Positions 1 through 13,644 are shown, counted from the first letter of the stretch. The stretch: DNA of 64,000 bases from Erpobdella octoculata (GCA_963978895.1 OZ022241.1:17571564-17635563), one strand, 5' to 3'. Numbers and translations: made by a program. The notes: generated by a model from the letters alone, not told the origin.

Positions 1-540
1 ACCTAATAAAACAGTCTACCAGCTGATCAATCATTTAGTCACAAATCAAACCAGCATTAAATCAAACAAAATCACAAAAAAACTCCAGACCAAAAAACAA
101 TCAATTAATCATCCATACACAGGTTGACCAAGGTTGATGCAGCCAAGCGACAACTGCTGATGGCAAAGCTGCAAACCGCAACACGGAGCAATCAGAAGAC
201 AGCCACTTAAGCAGAATTTAGTCATAGCCATGGCTTAAGCCTGAGGTGTATAGACTCTTTCAATTATCAATTAGTACTATTGACAATTAGAGCAGACGAT
301 GAGAAAGACACAGACAGGCGATGACCGTTGGTTACAAAGTACGAGCGCTGAAACAAATGCGATGAGCCAAATGACGACGGCCGACAAAAAACCCACAGCT
401 CCACAACAAAAGCCATCCAAATTTGTCAGATGCCGAAGAAAGCCAAGATTGTTGAAAATAACTGAGATCGGCAAAGAACGTTTTTCAAACAACACTTTTT
501 ATATGTATAAATTTTAATATTTATATAATTACGAGCGGGC
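1..540. other. Unassigned sequence at the left edge
   Basis: No recognisable gene. A short reading frame ends in TAA near 209, preceded by an acceptor-like ACACAG near 121, so a terminal exon is possible but unsupported. The open frame at 299-517 has no family features that I recognise. Confidence 0.4.
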
Positions 541-1339
541 CAGGGCGTCATTTCAGCAAAACCATTGGGTGGAAAAAATTTTGTTAAACCCACAGATTCT
601 AAAATTTATTTTTTTAAGCTATATTTTTTTCCCAAAATAGATAATAGTTAATAACCGGGGAGGTGTGTAGTGTAGATACCTTTTCCGAAAAAAATTCAGA
701 ACCTTATACACTTTTTCCCCACAAGAAAACTGATGACCGGAGAAGGAGGAAGTTGTAGCCAGTGGCGGATTTGTGAAGGACCAACGTCGTGTGCCCTCAT
801 TTTGTCCTCTCAAAAATCTTTTTTGTATTAAATTATTTTTGTTTATCGAACTGTTAGATGCATATCTATATAAATAAAATGTAATTGTTCGTTTGTTATA
901 TGCCAATTATCTCCGAAATTTGTTCACCAATTGCTTTGAAATTTGAAAGCAACACAGTGCTTATTTAGAAGAATATTTCTATATATTTTAAAAAATCGTA
1001 ACTTTATTTCACGTTTTATGAGCAAAAAACTTTTCCTATGCTTTTATTGCATAGCCATCGGAACCATTGAGTGCATTTAGCTAAACTAAACCACAACAAC
1101 GCGTGACCGGGTAGATCTATAGTTTGTAATATTTGTATAAACATCCAAGGCAGTAAACTTATGAAGAAACTTTCTTGATTCAGAGAAAATTGGCAAAATT
1201 TAGGAAATGAATTTTATACTGTTCAAAAATTTGCATTAACAATGATTGTAATTCCTGGTGAAAAATTTCCAATTCCACAACGTAGACTGCCTCTAAAAGC
1301 TCCATAAAAAACGCTTTTTAAATGTTCACATTGATTGAA

Positions 1340-1384
1340 AACAAGTAAAGGAAAAAACGAGTTTTTCAACACAAACTTTTATAT
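1340..1384 (-). repeat. 3' end of a SINE-like dispersed repeat
   Basis: Its reverse complement matches the 3' ends of the copies at 15560-15800 and 25160-25400, ending in TCCTTTACTTGTTTT. Confidence 0.5.
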
Positions 1385-2081
1385 ATATATATATATACTC
1401 ACTTTGAAATTAAATAGAGTATACAATTTTAAAAATTTAAAAAGTAATTTAGAGTATAAAAAGTAAAAATTTGTATAAAATAAATTTTATACAAATTTTT
1501 GTGCCCGTGCTTGTCGTTCTTTGTGTTGTTCACAAGTCGTACAACGCCGCTCTGTATGGTTACGTTTTTCACCTATCGAGCGTTTAACGTGTTTTAGCTT
1601 GTCTTTCCTGTGTTTTAATTACTTATTTAGTTCTAAATTATTGAAATAAATATCATCGATTTTGTTAGGCTACTTTTCCTCGAACTCTATTTAATGTCAA
1701 CGTGAGTTTCGCTCTTTACTTTTCCTCGAACTCTATTTAATTTCAACGTGAGTTTCGTTCTTTGTAACTCATTTAATGTGGTCGCTTTTTTTTCCTTCTG
1801 TTTTTTAACCTAAATTTCAATGTGTTCCATCTATCAATAGCCGTATTAATTTATTAACTGAAAACTGATTCAGCCTAGCTCTAATTCAATGTCTCCGTCT
1901 AAGCCTAAGTATTTCTGATTTTTAACACTTCCCTTTCAACTTTTATAATATTTAATTTATTGTTTAACATAAGGTTCTGAAGATGGCTTTTTATACCTGA
2001 AACTGGCCAGTTAACCCTGATCGTTTTCTCATTTAACTATTTTAACCAATAAATTTTTCAATATATGTCTCGTCGTTTCAA

Positions 2082-2287
<206 letters not shown>

Positions 2288-2315
2288 CTTTTCGTTTTCT
2301 CTTTTTTTATTTTTT

Positions 2316-2470
2316 TTAATGAATCATGTATTGTCATCCAATGTGAAGCTAAGCTGAAAGTTTCAGCTTCCTAGCTAATCAAAAAGCTGGTTAAATTTTA
2401 CTTGCAAGATTTGCGTACAGAGAAAGCCACACACAAACAGAGATTGTAACCTGAATAAAAGTTTGTAAAA
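2316..2470 (-). repeat. SINE-like dispersed repeat, truncated
   Basis: In reverse complement it contains TTGCAAGTAAAATTTAACCA followed by TAGCTAGGAAGCTGAAACTT. This matches the copies at 15560-15800 and 25160-25400. It is cut at its inner end by the (TA)n array. Confidence 0.65.
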
Positions 2471-2499
2471 AAAGGTTGATAACAAAACATCTTAAGAAC

Positions 2500-2710
2500 C
2501 GACCTTTGTTTTCACGTGAGCCACAACACTTAATTGGGTCTCCAGCTCTTAAGTAGCCCCACACTTAAAGGGGCCCCAGCACTCAAGAGGGTTCTTCTTG
2601 ACTTTTAACTGGCTTTTCCATGACTTTTGGTGGCCCTTCTCTGACTGTTAAGTAGCCCCGACTTTTATGTAGGCTCCTGACTTTTAAGTGGGTCCATGGT
2701 TAATATAAGG
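2500..2710. repeat. Degenerate tandem repeat
   Basis: An imperfect unit of about 20-30 bp, with a core like GACTTTTAAGTGGGCCC, recurs several times. No coding content is seen. Confidence 0.5.
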
Positions 2711-2784
2711 ACACCTTTCAGACCGTTACTTTCACAACTCAGGGACATCACTTAGGGGAGAAGGGGAACCCTGACTTTCATGTT

Positions 2785-2955
2785 TTTTTTTATAATAGTT
2801 TATAGTCCTTTACACCAGGTGTTTTAAGACTCTAATGGCTGTATGTAGGAAACACTTAAGTACTTTCTGTCGTGGACCAGAATTTGATCCTTTTTACTTT
2901 TCCTTTCTCCAGGCTTGGGACTGGCTCGCAATTAGCGAGACGGAGTTATGACTTT
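2785..2955. repeat. Dispersed repeat, copy 1
   Basis: The segment starts AGTTTATAGTCCTTTACACC and contains CTTGGGACTGGCTCGCA. Similar copies lie at 51385-51560 and 51585-51765. Read on the minus strand it has a run like CCAGTCCCAAGCC, which resembles the 5' ends of some LINEs. Confidence 0.6.
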
Positions 2956-3518
2956 CATGTAAGCCAATAGTTAATATATATAGCCCCTGTTGGACTTTTT
3001 TTGGGTGTTTCAGTAAGATTTGAGAAGAGAAAAGCAGAAACTTTTGTAAACGACTTCAGGTGCGATGCGGGAGAGTCCGCTATAGTTGAATACGATATGC
3101 GAGCCGGGAGGGATAGGAACCCGAGCACGGAAATCGCGATTTCTCAGACACGGTTATAGTCAGCGACCTGAGATTTTACAGGTACAGGGGGGTTAATGAG
3201 ACCTACTTCCGGAAGTCTGTGCGACCACGCCCATTTTCGTTTTTGGGCTATAAACGCTTGTGGAGTCGACGTCGAATATCTCCTGAACCACGTGACCTTG
3301 AAAAATCAAACACAAAAGAACATAGGGGTCCATGAGCCCTAACTTGAGTTTAAATCGTAGGGTCACGTGATTTTCGGTTCCGGAGTTATGAGCGCTCAAA
3401 AATCGTACAAAGTAGAACGAAATAGGTAACAGATTTTGTATGCATGCATCGATCGTATTTTGTCTGAGTTAGTGAGCTTCGTGCATGAATAAGCAGTCTT
3501 GCGAATCTTAATCCAACT

Positions 3519-3893
3519 TTGGATATCGACCCTCTCGTGGTTGAAGTTGAAGCTGGCACTACAAAATTGTACGTTTCTTCACTGCAAAATCATATTCTTA
3601 ATTTCGAAGACTTGCATTTTCACTTAGCAAAAATCCCAAATGCATTTTGCAATATGGTTCGCCTTGCAGATTTTGTTTTGATTTTGCCTGTTACTTTGGT
3701 AGAAAACGAACGAACGTTTAGCTGCATGAAAAGAATTAAAACTTATATACGAACTCGCTGTGGCGATGAACGTTTGAGTGATTTGCTCGTATTGGCTATT
3801 CTGCAAGAAGAGGTTCAGCGAGTTGACGTCGAAAAAGTTATTGACATTTTGTCTAATATGCGTCAAATTACCGTTTACAGCAGATTTTTATAG
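3519..3893 (+). pseudogene. hAT transposase C-terminal (dimerisation) fragment
   Basis: This 124-codon frame contains LADFVLILPVTLVENERTFS followed by KRIKTYIRTRCGDERLSDLL. That is the pattern of the hAT C-terminal dimerisation domain: a proline after a hydrophobic run, then an ERxFS motif, then R...LSDL. The catalytic core and the N-terminal zinc finger are not visible upstream, so it is a remnant. It sits about 280 bp inside the right terminal repeat of the element spanning 541-4176. Confidence 0.75.
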
Positions 3894-4270
3894 CAATAGC
3901 CTTGTTCACAGAGTCACAACAGACATCTGGACATGCTCTTGCACCCACTCAGATGCTATGGTATGTGATCTCCCCGTGGTCATCAGGTTTTTTTGGGTAG
4001 GAAAAATAAAACAAGGGTTTCAAAATTGTTTTTTAAAAGCTGCTCCAACTATCCCCCCCCCCGCTCCCTGTCATCAGGTTTTTTTGGGAGAAAGAAGCAA
4101 AAGATGCTACGCTCCTGAGTGGGCCCCTAAAACATCTTGCCCCCCCCCCTAAGGTTTTGCTGAAATGACGTCCCTGCCTTATAAATGAAAATATTTAAAT
4201 TAAAGAATTTATTGGAATGGCCGCTAATCAAGAAAAAATACACTTTAGTAACAATGTAAATTGAACTTAC

Positions 4271-4406
4271 CAACAGTAGTAAGGAGCATATTGTCCAGAA
4301 GTAGGGCGACAAAGACAATGAAAAGAACCAGCTTTCGTGAAGTTCTCCATGATTTCAACATCTCCGACCACTTTGCTTCGGCAAAATATTTTTCCAATAA
4401 ATTCAT
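4271..4406 (-). CDS. VMAT: Vesicular monoamine transporter (SLC18 family), first coding exon
   Basis: The exon encodes 45 residues from ATG at 4406 and ends in a phase-1 splice donor, G|GTAAGT, at 4271/4270. The segment RKLVLFIVFVALLLDNMLL is the hallmark first transmembrane helix of vesicular amine transporters. The LFIVF and MLLT residues fit VMAT (SLC18A1/A2) better than the acetylcholine transporter, which has other residues there. The preceding hydrophilic stretch, with Lys, Glu and Trp, is the cytosolic N-terminus. The family exchanges protons for monoamines across the membrane of synaptic and dense-core vesicles and has 12 helices. The remaining exons should lie to the left on the minus strand; none was found in 1-4270, so intron 1 probably leaves the window. 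A hAT-like element occupies this intron and ends about 95 bp from the donor. Confidence 0.85.
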
Positions 4407-4815
4407 TTTTACATCAATTTTTATTATTCTATACAAAAACCGTATACTCAAATACAATAATTTTATTTATAAAAAATAAAATGCTGTACTGTAAATAAAA
4501 ATAAAATAAAATACGCGTTCTTATGTCAAATGTCAAACTTAACAAAACATGCAGCCTTTGCCGCATATGGCTCGCCTAAATAACATCTGCTGCACACTGA
4601 CTTTCACGGCAGTGTATATTCTTACGTAGTAATTATTATTTATAAACCAGTTATTGGTCTGTGTCCGAATACGTAATACGCTCATTAACCATTTGTCACG
4701 TTTTACTTTTATGAAGAAAAGTGTAAGATGAAGATGATTCATCTTACGTGTTTTCATAGTATTTGTTTATTTTATTTTATTATGTGTGCATATTTTGGTT
4801 GTGTTGAAACAATAG
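4407..4815 (-). other. Probable VMAT 5' leader and promoter-side region
   Basis: This region lies upstream of the VMAT start on the minus strand. It is AT-rich, with no other recognisable coding segment. A transcription start could not be placed. Confidence 0.3.
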
Positions 4816-4821
4816 TCATTT

Positions 4822-5080
4822 ATGTATGAATGTATCTGTGTGTATATGTGTGTATATGTGTGTATATATATGTATATATAATGTATATGTATGTATATAT
4901 GTATATTTGTGCTCCTGTGACATTGTGTGTGCGTATAATTTTTGTATCATTAATGTATATATATGTATATGTGTGTTTGAGTGTATATATACATGGATGG
5001 ATGTATGTATATGTATATATATATGTATATATATGTATATATATGTGTATATATGTATATGTGTATATATATATATATAA
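4822..5080. repeat. TATG/TATA compound microsatellite
   Basis: Alternating TGTATA, TATG and TATA units. The open frames across it are low-complexity Tyr/Val/Ile/Cys artefacts. Confidence 0.9.
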
Positions 5081-5576
5081 TTGGTATTGGTCCTTTTCCT
5101 TTTTGTGGTCCTCAGTAGAAAAAGTAAGGTTGTTGAGCAGAGAAATTGGAATTATCAAAAGATTTGTCAGAATCGGGTTAACTTCTGCAAAGTGAGATAA
5201 GTCAGTTGAGAGTCAAGAAAAGGATTATATTCAAGGAAGAATAATAAAGTTAAAATAAATTCGAGAAATATTGTGTTATAAATAACTTCGACTTTAACGT
5301 TACGAATCGCTAGAAAGCATATTCCTCTACGTTTACAAAAAGTTCCTTCAATAATATTGTTCATCTATTTTATTATTTTGGTCAAACCGTTATCGATGCC
5401 TTCTTTTACACCTAGTTCGATAATATGAGTCCTGCTTATGTTCACTTGCTGGTACAGCAGATGTCGCACAGATCATCAGTTGTGACCATTGACATCCAAA
5501 TGTCTCTCTCAAAAAATATATCTCAATAAAGTTTATTTCTATAATGTATTTAAAAATATTAGACAACAATAAGTAC
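5081..5576. other. Unassigned AT-rich sequence
   Basis: No coding segment, terminal repeat or known element is seen between the two microsatellites. Confidence 0.5.
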
Positions 5577-5835
<259 letters not shown>

Positions 5836-6261
5836 TATTATTACTCAGTTATATGAGTTTTAGTCGCGTTGAGGCACGTCATGATTGGAATTCCCGCTCA
5901 TCAGTCTTTATAATCGTATATCCTGTAATATAAAACATTTTACTACAAACAAGTGAACCGTTAAAAACTTCGCTTTATACAATTTTTTTATATTTGGCAG
6001 CTTTTAATCTTTGCCAATCATTATTTGATAATAATAAGTCTATAAATTAGAAAAACATTCACAACAGTTTTATAAATATTTCATGTCTGTGGCCTGAAAA
6101 AATGAGAAATTTTCGAATCAATATGGAAAAACAAAGTTTTTATAATTTATTTTACAAATAGAAAAAGAAATATTACCTTTCTTATATAAACTAAAAACTG
6201 ATGGCTCATTTCTCTGCGGAAAATTGTTAATTTACTAAATATTTATAAAGTTTTTGTTTAA
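5836..6261. other. Unassigned AT-rich sequence
   Basis: Nothing recognisable between the ATT array and the Helitron-like element. Confidence 0.5.
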
Positions 6262-7742
6262 TCTATATATATAAAAGAACATGTCCTGACTGACTGACTG
6301 ACTGACTGACTGACTGACTGACTGACTGACTGACTGACTGACTGACTGACTGACTGACTGACTGACTGACTGACTGACTGACTGACTGACTGACTGACTG
6401 ACTGACTGACTGACTGACTGACTGACTGACTGACTGACTGACTGACTGACTGACAGATGACTGACTGATAATCAACGCCGAGCTCAAACGCCTCATCCTA
6501 GGAACGTGAAATTTGGAACTTATATTACTTTTATAGCGTAAACATCCGCTAAGAAAGGATTTTTGAAAATTTTGCTCCTGAGGGGAAAAAACTGGAAAAC
6601 AAACTTTTTTCTAAAACAATGTATATCTCGAAAACCAAAAATGAGGAAATTTTGAAATTTGGTATATAGATTCTTTTTGAAAAATAAAAAGATACGTGTT
6701 TTACCCTTTTTTGAAAATTTGGTTTCCCGGACCTCAAATGTGGGTTGGAAAATTGGGTTATTTGGTTTTTAAAGTAGCTTCTACTCAAAAACTGTTAAGG
6801 CTACAGGAGTAAATATTAGTATTTAGTTTCTACTCCAAAAATAATGAAATACGTGTTTTAGCATTTTTTGAAAATTTGGTTTCCAGGACTTCAAATGTGG
6901 GGTGGAAAATAGGGTTATTTGTTTTTTAAACTAACTGCTACTCAAAAACAGTAAATACCACAGATGTAAAAATTAGTATTTAGTTTCTATTCTAAAAATT
7001 CTAAAAATAAAGATATACGTGTTTTACCATTTTTTTTAAATTTGGTTTCCAGGACCTAAAATGTGGGATGGAAAATAATGTTATTTGGTTTTTAATGTAA
7101 CTGCTACTCGAAAACTGTAGATGCTGCAAGAGTAAAAATTAGTATTTGGTTTCTACTCCAGAAATAATGATATACGTGTTTTACCATTTTTTGAAAATTT
7201 GGTTTCCAGGACCTCAAACGTGAAGTGGAAAAAGGGTTATTTGATTTTAAAATAACTGCTACTCAAAAACTGTAAGTGCTACAGATGTGAAAATTGGTAT
7301 TTTGAGGTTGTGTGCCGGTTAAAAGTAGATGAGTTTAGTTTATCACCCGACGGACGGGCCAAGCCGTTATTTTAGGGTCTTCATAAGGCCCTGCCTAAAC
7401 CTTAAATCAAAGTGGGACGGGCCGAGATTTTTAACCAAGTATATAAACATTTTAGTGATTTTAGGGTGTTCAGACGGGCCGTGCTAAACAACCTGAAGTC
7501 AAGGTGGGACGGGCCGAAGTTTTTCTTCAAGTATATAGAACTTCTAGGCCTGTAAAAACGGGCCGGGCCCATATTAGACGGGCCGTGCCGGGCCAGAATA
7601 TTCGGTTTTTGAAACGGGCTGGGCCAAGTTGACGACGGGCCGAGCCAAGACCTAAAAAATTGATCCGTGCAGTACTCTACTATGTATGCACGGATCAAAT
7701 TCTCTAATTTCATGCGAGCGAAGCCGCTACGGGCACTGCTAG
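6262..7742 (+). mobile_element. Helitron-like non-autonomous element, family 1, copy A (complete)
   Basis: It begins TCTATATATATAAAAGAACA after an A. It ends GAAGCCGCTACGGGCACTGC followed by TAG, before a T. These are Helitron-type termini: 5' TC, 3' CTAG, insertion between A and T. It holds a (GACT)n tract of about 170 bp near the 5' end, several imperfect units of roughly 140-150 bp (recurring phrase GAAAATTTGGTTTCCAGGAC), and a GC-rich distal part with GACGGGCCGGGCC-like phrases. No Rep/helicase ORF is present. It abuts copy B with no spacer. Confidence 0.75.
6285..6455. repeat. (GACT)n microsatellite inside family-1 copy A
   Basis: About 42 GACT units, against roughly 8-10 in copies B and C. 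It therefore expanded after the copies diverged. Confidence 0.95.
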
Positions 7743-8906
7743 TCTATATATATAAAAGAACATGTCCTGACTGACTGAATGACTGACTGACTGACTGACT
7801 GACTGACTGATAATCAACGCCGAGCTCAAACGCCTCATCCTAGGAACGTGAAATTTGGAACTTATATTACTTTTATTGCGTAAGCATCCACTAAGAATGG
7901 ATTTTTGAGAATTTTGCTCCTGAGGGGAAGAAACTGGAAAACAAACTTTTTTCTAAAACAATGTATATCTCGAAAACCAAAAATGAGGAGATTTTGAAAT
8001 TTGGCATATGGATTCTTCTTGAAAAATAAAAAAATACGTGTTTCACCATTTTTTGAAAATTCGGTTTCCCGGACCTCAAATGTGGGTTGGAAAATTGGGT
8101 TATTTGGTTTTTAAAGTAGCTTCTACTCAAAAACTGTTAATGCTACAGGAGTAAAAATTAGTATTTAGTTTCTACTCCAAAAAAAATGAAATACGTGTTC
8201 TAGCATTTTTTGAAAATTTGGTTTCCAGGACTTCAAATGTGGGGTGTAAAATAGGGTTATTTGTATTTTAAAGTAACTGCTACTTAAAAACTGTAAATAC
8301 CACAGATGTAAAAATTAGTATTTAGTTTCTATTCTAAAAATAAAGATATACGTGTTTCACCATTTTTTACAAATTTGGTTTCCAGGACCTTAAATGTGGG
8401 GTGGACAATAGGATAACTTGGTTTTTAAAGTAGCTGCTACTCAAAAACTGTGAATGCTACAAAATTAAAAATTAGTATTTAGTTTCTACTCTAAAAATAA
8501 TGATATACGTGTTTCACCATTTTTTGAAAATTTGGTTTCCAGGACTTCAAATGTGGGGTGGAAAATAGGGTTATTTGGTTTTTAAAGTAACTGCTACTCA
8601 ACAACTGTGATTGCTACAGATGTAAAAATTAATACTTAGTATCTACTCAAAAAAAAAGATATACGTGTTTCACCATTTTTTAAAACTTTGGTTTCCATGA
8701 CTTCAAATGTGGGGTCAAAATAAGGGTTATTTGATTTTAAAATAACTGCTACTCAACAACTGCAAGCATTACAGATGTAAAACTTAGTATTTTGAGGTTT
8801 TGTGCCGGTTAAAAGTACCTGAGTCGAGTTTATCACCGGTCGGGCCAAGCCATTATTTTAGGGTCTTTTTACGGCTAGGCTAAACCTTAAATCAAGGTGG
8901 TACAGT
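7743..8906 (+). mobile_element. Helitron-like element, family 1, copy B (3'-truncated)
   Basis: Its TC start at 7743 directly follows the CTAG end of copy A. It parallels copy A through the tandem-unit region. It loses similarity near 8906, before the terminal hairpin and CTAG. Sequence beyond belongs to another repeat. Confidence 0.7.
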
Positions 8907-9925
<1,019 letters not shown>

Positions 9926-9971
9926 GTAAATAACAGTAAGTTCCAAGGTCAGACCCAAGGGAATTATTTCC

Positions 9972-10408
9972 CACTATAAGGGGCTACCTGCGTAGGATTT
10001 TGTGATAAGTGAAAATTATACAAAGTTTTGAATTTAGATACAGACGATGCAGACTTTACATGACATGGTATTTTAGAATAAACAAGAGGTCCAAGGCATT
10101 TCAAAGACAGCAGTTTCAAGGTAGTTCGGGCTTGTTCAGAACGAAATCAGTCCTTATTGCGAAGAAAGTAATCGTGAATGTCAGATGATCGTACCATGTA
10201 ATTTAAAAACGTAGGTGGTAACAAACCATTATCAAGTCTATACATAAAGGTGGCGACTTGAAAGAGGTTAAGTTGAAAAATATTTAAAATATTGTTTTCA
10301 GTAAATAACAATTGAGTATGAGATGGAAGTGTAGGAGAGTACGTATAGAACGCTTTTGAAGCATAAATAATGGTTTCAATCGTGAAGAATAAGTAGATGC
10401 CCACACTA
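9972..10408 (-). pseudogene. LINE (Jockey/CR1/L2-like) reverse transcriptase C-terminus
   Basis: On the minus strand this reads as the C-terminal end of a LINE ORF2. It contains FQVATFMYRLDNGLLPPTFL, then IHDYFLRNKD, a premature stop, then a tail that includes TTLKLLSLKCLGP and ends in TAA near 9972. The part before it is at 11055-11285, and the two halves are separated by the Helitron-like insertion at 10409-11052. Confidence 0.75.
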
Positions 10409-10438
10409 TCTATATATATAAAAATTAATGTTTGTGTC

Positions 10439-10560
10439 TATGTATGTATGTATGTATGTATGTATGTATGTATGTATGTATGTATGTATGTATGTATGTA
10501 TGTATGTATGTATGTATGTATGTATGTATGTATGTATGTATGTATGTATGTATGTATGTA
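10439..10560. repeat. (TATG)n microsatellite
   Basis: About 30 TATG units inside the family-2 element. All frames read as low-complexity Met/Tyr/Val/Cys. Confidence 0.97.
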
Positions 10561-10730
10561 TATATATATGTATATATGTATGTTCTTTATGCATTGCTAC
10601 ACGATTCATCCGATTGTAATGAAATTTTCACACAACCTTGAGAGTCAAGGGGAATCATATATAGAGAAAAAAATTTGAAATCCGTCATAGAATGAGCGGA
10701 GCGGAGCGGAGCGGGTGAGCGAGCGGGAAC

Positions 10731-10835
<105 letters not shown>

Positions 10836-11052
10836 TAGCAAGGTTACCCGGCGTTGCTTGGGGTTTTCAGAAGTTTTTTATCATTTTTCTCTCTTGCTCC
10901 CGTTTCCTTCCCCGCTTGCTCTCCAGTTTCCGTTCCTGCTTGCTCTCCCGTTCCCGGGAGCGGGAGAAAAAACGGGGAATTAAACGGGAGCTAGAGAAAA
11001 ATGATAAAAAAACTCTAAAAACCCCCGAGTAAATGCCGGGTAACCCCGCTAG

Positions 11053-11285
11053 TATTACAAATAAAATAGATATGGAAATATAAAAGAATAATAGAGCATA
11101 AGGGCGGTTTTAGAATCAATAAAGTTACTGACGCGTGATAAAATTCCGATGTTTCTTGCTATTTTGCATTTAATATAAGTTATTTTATCAGACCAGTTGA
11201 GGCATTCATCAATCCAAACACCCAAATATTTAATACATGCAACACGGTTTATAATGAGGCTCCTCATACGAATGTGAACATCACT
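11053..11285 (-). pseudogene. LINE reverse transcriptase segment, upstream half
   Basis: The minus strand encodes KYLGVWIDECLNWSDKITY and LMLYYSFIFPYLFY. This is the conserved region after the RT core in Jockey/CR1-type LINEs (KYLGVxID, LYYSLIxPYLxY). It is cut at 11053 by the Helitron-like element and continues at 10408. Confidence 0.8.
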
Positions 11286-11459
11286 TGATATCTACGAGGT
11301 CCTTCAACTGATTTGATTATTCCTCTTTTCCATGTATTACCAATTATGAATCGGATTTTGGCGCCTTGAAGGAAAACCTTATGTTGTGTGGAATGACTTC
11401 TTTTATTACCCACTTTCTTTGACTGGGATATTTATCGCAAGAAAAAGCATGGGTTGCAT

Positions 11460-11678
11460 TTACCCGCTTTGAATGACACTACTAGAAAAATGATTCATTT
11501 TTCCACAAAAGGAGCACTGCTTTCCGCAAGCAGGACATTTCTTTGGTAAGTGAATTCCACCACAATTTTTACAATGCTGGGATACTTTGGCATTAAGGCG
11601 CGTTCTCCGGGTGGCGGATGGGAGAAGCCCTCCCATGGGGTTGCGCCGAATAATACAGAATAAGGCGCCGTTGACCAA
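11460..11678 (-). pseudogene. Retroelement zinc-knuckle (Gag-like) fragment
   Basis: The minus strand encodes CKNCGGIHLPKKCPACGKQC followed by SFCGKMNHFSS. These are two CCHC-like knuckles typical of Gypsy-type Gag proteins in invertebrates. The last knuckle lacks its final Cys. No protease or RT follows on the minus strand, so it is an isolated remnant. Confidence 0.65.
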
Positions 11679-11697
11679 CAGTATCTAGGAGAACGGC

Positions 11698-11890
11698 TAA
11701 CTCTGATTTCAAAACGGGACAGACAGGGCTCGCTTAACCTGTTCAGGTGGATTTGTCTGAGAGAAGAAAAACTCTGATTTCAAACCGGGACAGACAGAGC
11801 TCGCATAACCTTTTCAGGCGGGTCTGTCTAAGAGAAGGAAAACTCTGATTTCGAACCGAAATAACTATAGTCCTCACTTACCCTTTCGGG
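11698..11890 (+). repeat. Tandem repeat of about 70 bp at the LINE 5' end
   Basis: AACTCTGATTTC begins units at 11698, 11770 and 11839. Each unit contains GGGACAGACAG and TTCAGG phrases. Tandem 5' units often carry promoter activity in LINEs; that role is inferred here. Confidence 0.75.
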
Positions 11891-12503
11891 TTTGTGGTCC
11901 GATGTTCTGGATCGACACGGGAAGTAAACGACCCCGCCTTCCACAAGTTTTATGCTGCCTTGCAGGCTGGTCTTGGAGGGTCAAAGGCTATGGGAGTAAA
12001 CCCAGACTACAAATCAGGTTCGGAGCACCTAAGGCAGTTGGTTGAGCATTGCGACGCCTTCTGGCACCTCCTGCAACTGAACTGGCTCTGGCCGTATCGG
12101 CTTGCCTTTCCGCCGGACTCTGCCAGCAAAGCCAAGAGGGGGACCCTGGTTTTGGGCACCCCAGGATCTCCATAACACATGCCCAGTCTTGCACCTGGTG
12201 AGGTCATTCTAGCTACGCTGTCTCAGCGCGGGACCAACACGGAGAGCAGCAGTTACCTGTTTTAAGCCCAGGCTCAATTGGCGTAGAGTTGGGCGCTAGG
12301 GGTTGTTTTCGACAGTGGGAGGAGTTTTTCTGACTTCATTGTAAAGTTACTGCCCGCCCAACCAGGGCAGCCTTCGGGCAATAAAATACTACCCCGCCAC
12401 AATTTGCCTGCTTCATCGGGTGTGTGAAGCTCAGACAAAATCGACAGGCTTGTTGTTAAACTGAGCACCAGGCATATATAAAAAAACTAATAAAAGCCCA
12501 GCC

Positions 12504-12977
12504 ATGCGACTGGCAAACTGTAACGTCAAAACAATGTGTACTGGCCTCTCTGACGACAACCAAAACATTGGCGACGTCAGGAAAACCGCCATCATTGATC
12601 GGGAGCTAACCAAAAAAAACATTGACATCGCCGCCCTTCAGGAAAAGCGGCTAGCATCTAGTGGTAGCCTTAAGGAAAAGAATTACACTTTCTTTTGGCA
12701 GGGTCTGGGTTCAGATGAGCACCGACTGCATGGAGTTGGTTTCGCAGTCCGTAACTTTCTTTTGTCGTCAGTTGAGCTTCCTGAGGAAACAGAGCGTATC
12801 CTCTCACTCCGCCTTACTACCTCCTGCGGACCTACGCACATTTTCAGCGTGTATGCTCCTACACTTTCCGGCACGGCTGAAGAGCTCGAGGCAATAATCA
12901 GGAAGATACCGGTGAGAGAGAACCTTTTCCTACTTAGAGACTTCAATGCCCGAGTGGGTGCAGACCACGCGTCTTAG
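12504..12977 (+). pseudogene. LINE endonuclease (APE-type), N-terminal part
   Basis: The frame starts with NVKTMCTGLS and contains IDIAALQEKRLASSGSLKEK, then HGVGFAVRN, RILSLRL, SVYAPT and DFNARVGAD. These are the ordered motifs of apurinic-type endonucleases in RTE-like LINEs (often labelled craniofacial development protein 2). The glutamate of the ALQE motif is present. The frame stops at 12975, and the rest of the domain continues in another frame near 12980-13250. Confidence 0.85.
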
Positions 12978-12979
12978 CC

Positions 12980-13517
12980 ACGTTGCATTGGATACTTCGG
13001 TGTTGGAGGTCTCAACGAGAATGAGCTGCGAGTGCTTGAGCTTTGTTTTTTTTACGGGCTTGCCATCACTAACACCTTCTTTTCTACCAAACCCCTCCAC
13101 AGAGTGTCTTGGCAACATCCCAGGTCGAGGCACTGCCATCAGCTAGATTTTGTCATCACTAGGAAATCATTGCTGAATTGCGTGCTCCTCACGGGCAGCT
13201 ACCACAGTGCCGACTGCGACACTGACCACTCAATGGTTAGCAGCAAGCTGCCTCTTCGACTCAAACAAATGCACTGTTCAAGACAAAAAGGCCGGCCTCG
13301 CATTGACACTGCCTGGATCTCAAAGCCTGAGCTACGCAGGCGCTTTTCTAATGTTATAGACAAGGCATTGGAAGACTGTTCCGTGTACAGTGCTACAACA
13401 CGCTGGGACTTCATTTGCTATGTTGTGTACACGGCCACCTCAGAAACTTTCGGAAAAAAACCAGAAAAAGTGAAGACTGGTTTGAGGCTAGGATCGAAAA
13501 ACTGGAGCCTGCAATAA
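12980..13517 (+). pseudogene. LINE endonuclease C-terminus and linker
   Basis: The frame includes LCFFYGLAITNTFF, a WQHPRSRHCHQLDFVI stretch and SADCDTDHSMV. These correspond to the WxHP, QIDFV and SDH motifs that close the APE-type domain, followed by the linker to the RT. It is out of frame with 12504-12977. Confidence 0.8.
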
Positions 13518-13644
13518 ACGAAATAAAGTCAAAAGGGTTGACGCAGATGCGCCAATGACTACCAACTGGAGCTTTCCCAAAACATCCAGACCTCGGCAAG
13601 CTGCGGAAACACTCGGGCAATGTACTAGAGGATAAAGAAGGCCT

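Noticed and set aside
299..517. 72-codon ORF at the left edge
   Set aside because: No domain, no homologous motif and an overlapping open frame on the other strand.
6287..6455. Possible CRISPR array
   Set aside because: Units are 4 bp with no spacers, and the context is eukaryotic.
6263..6496. Ser-Val-Ser-Gln repeat ORF on the minus strand
   Set aside because: It is a reading of the (GACT)n tract inside a Helitron-like element.
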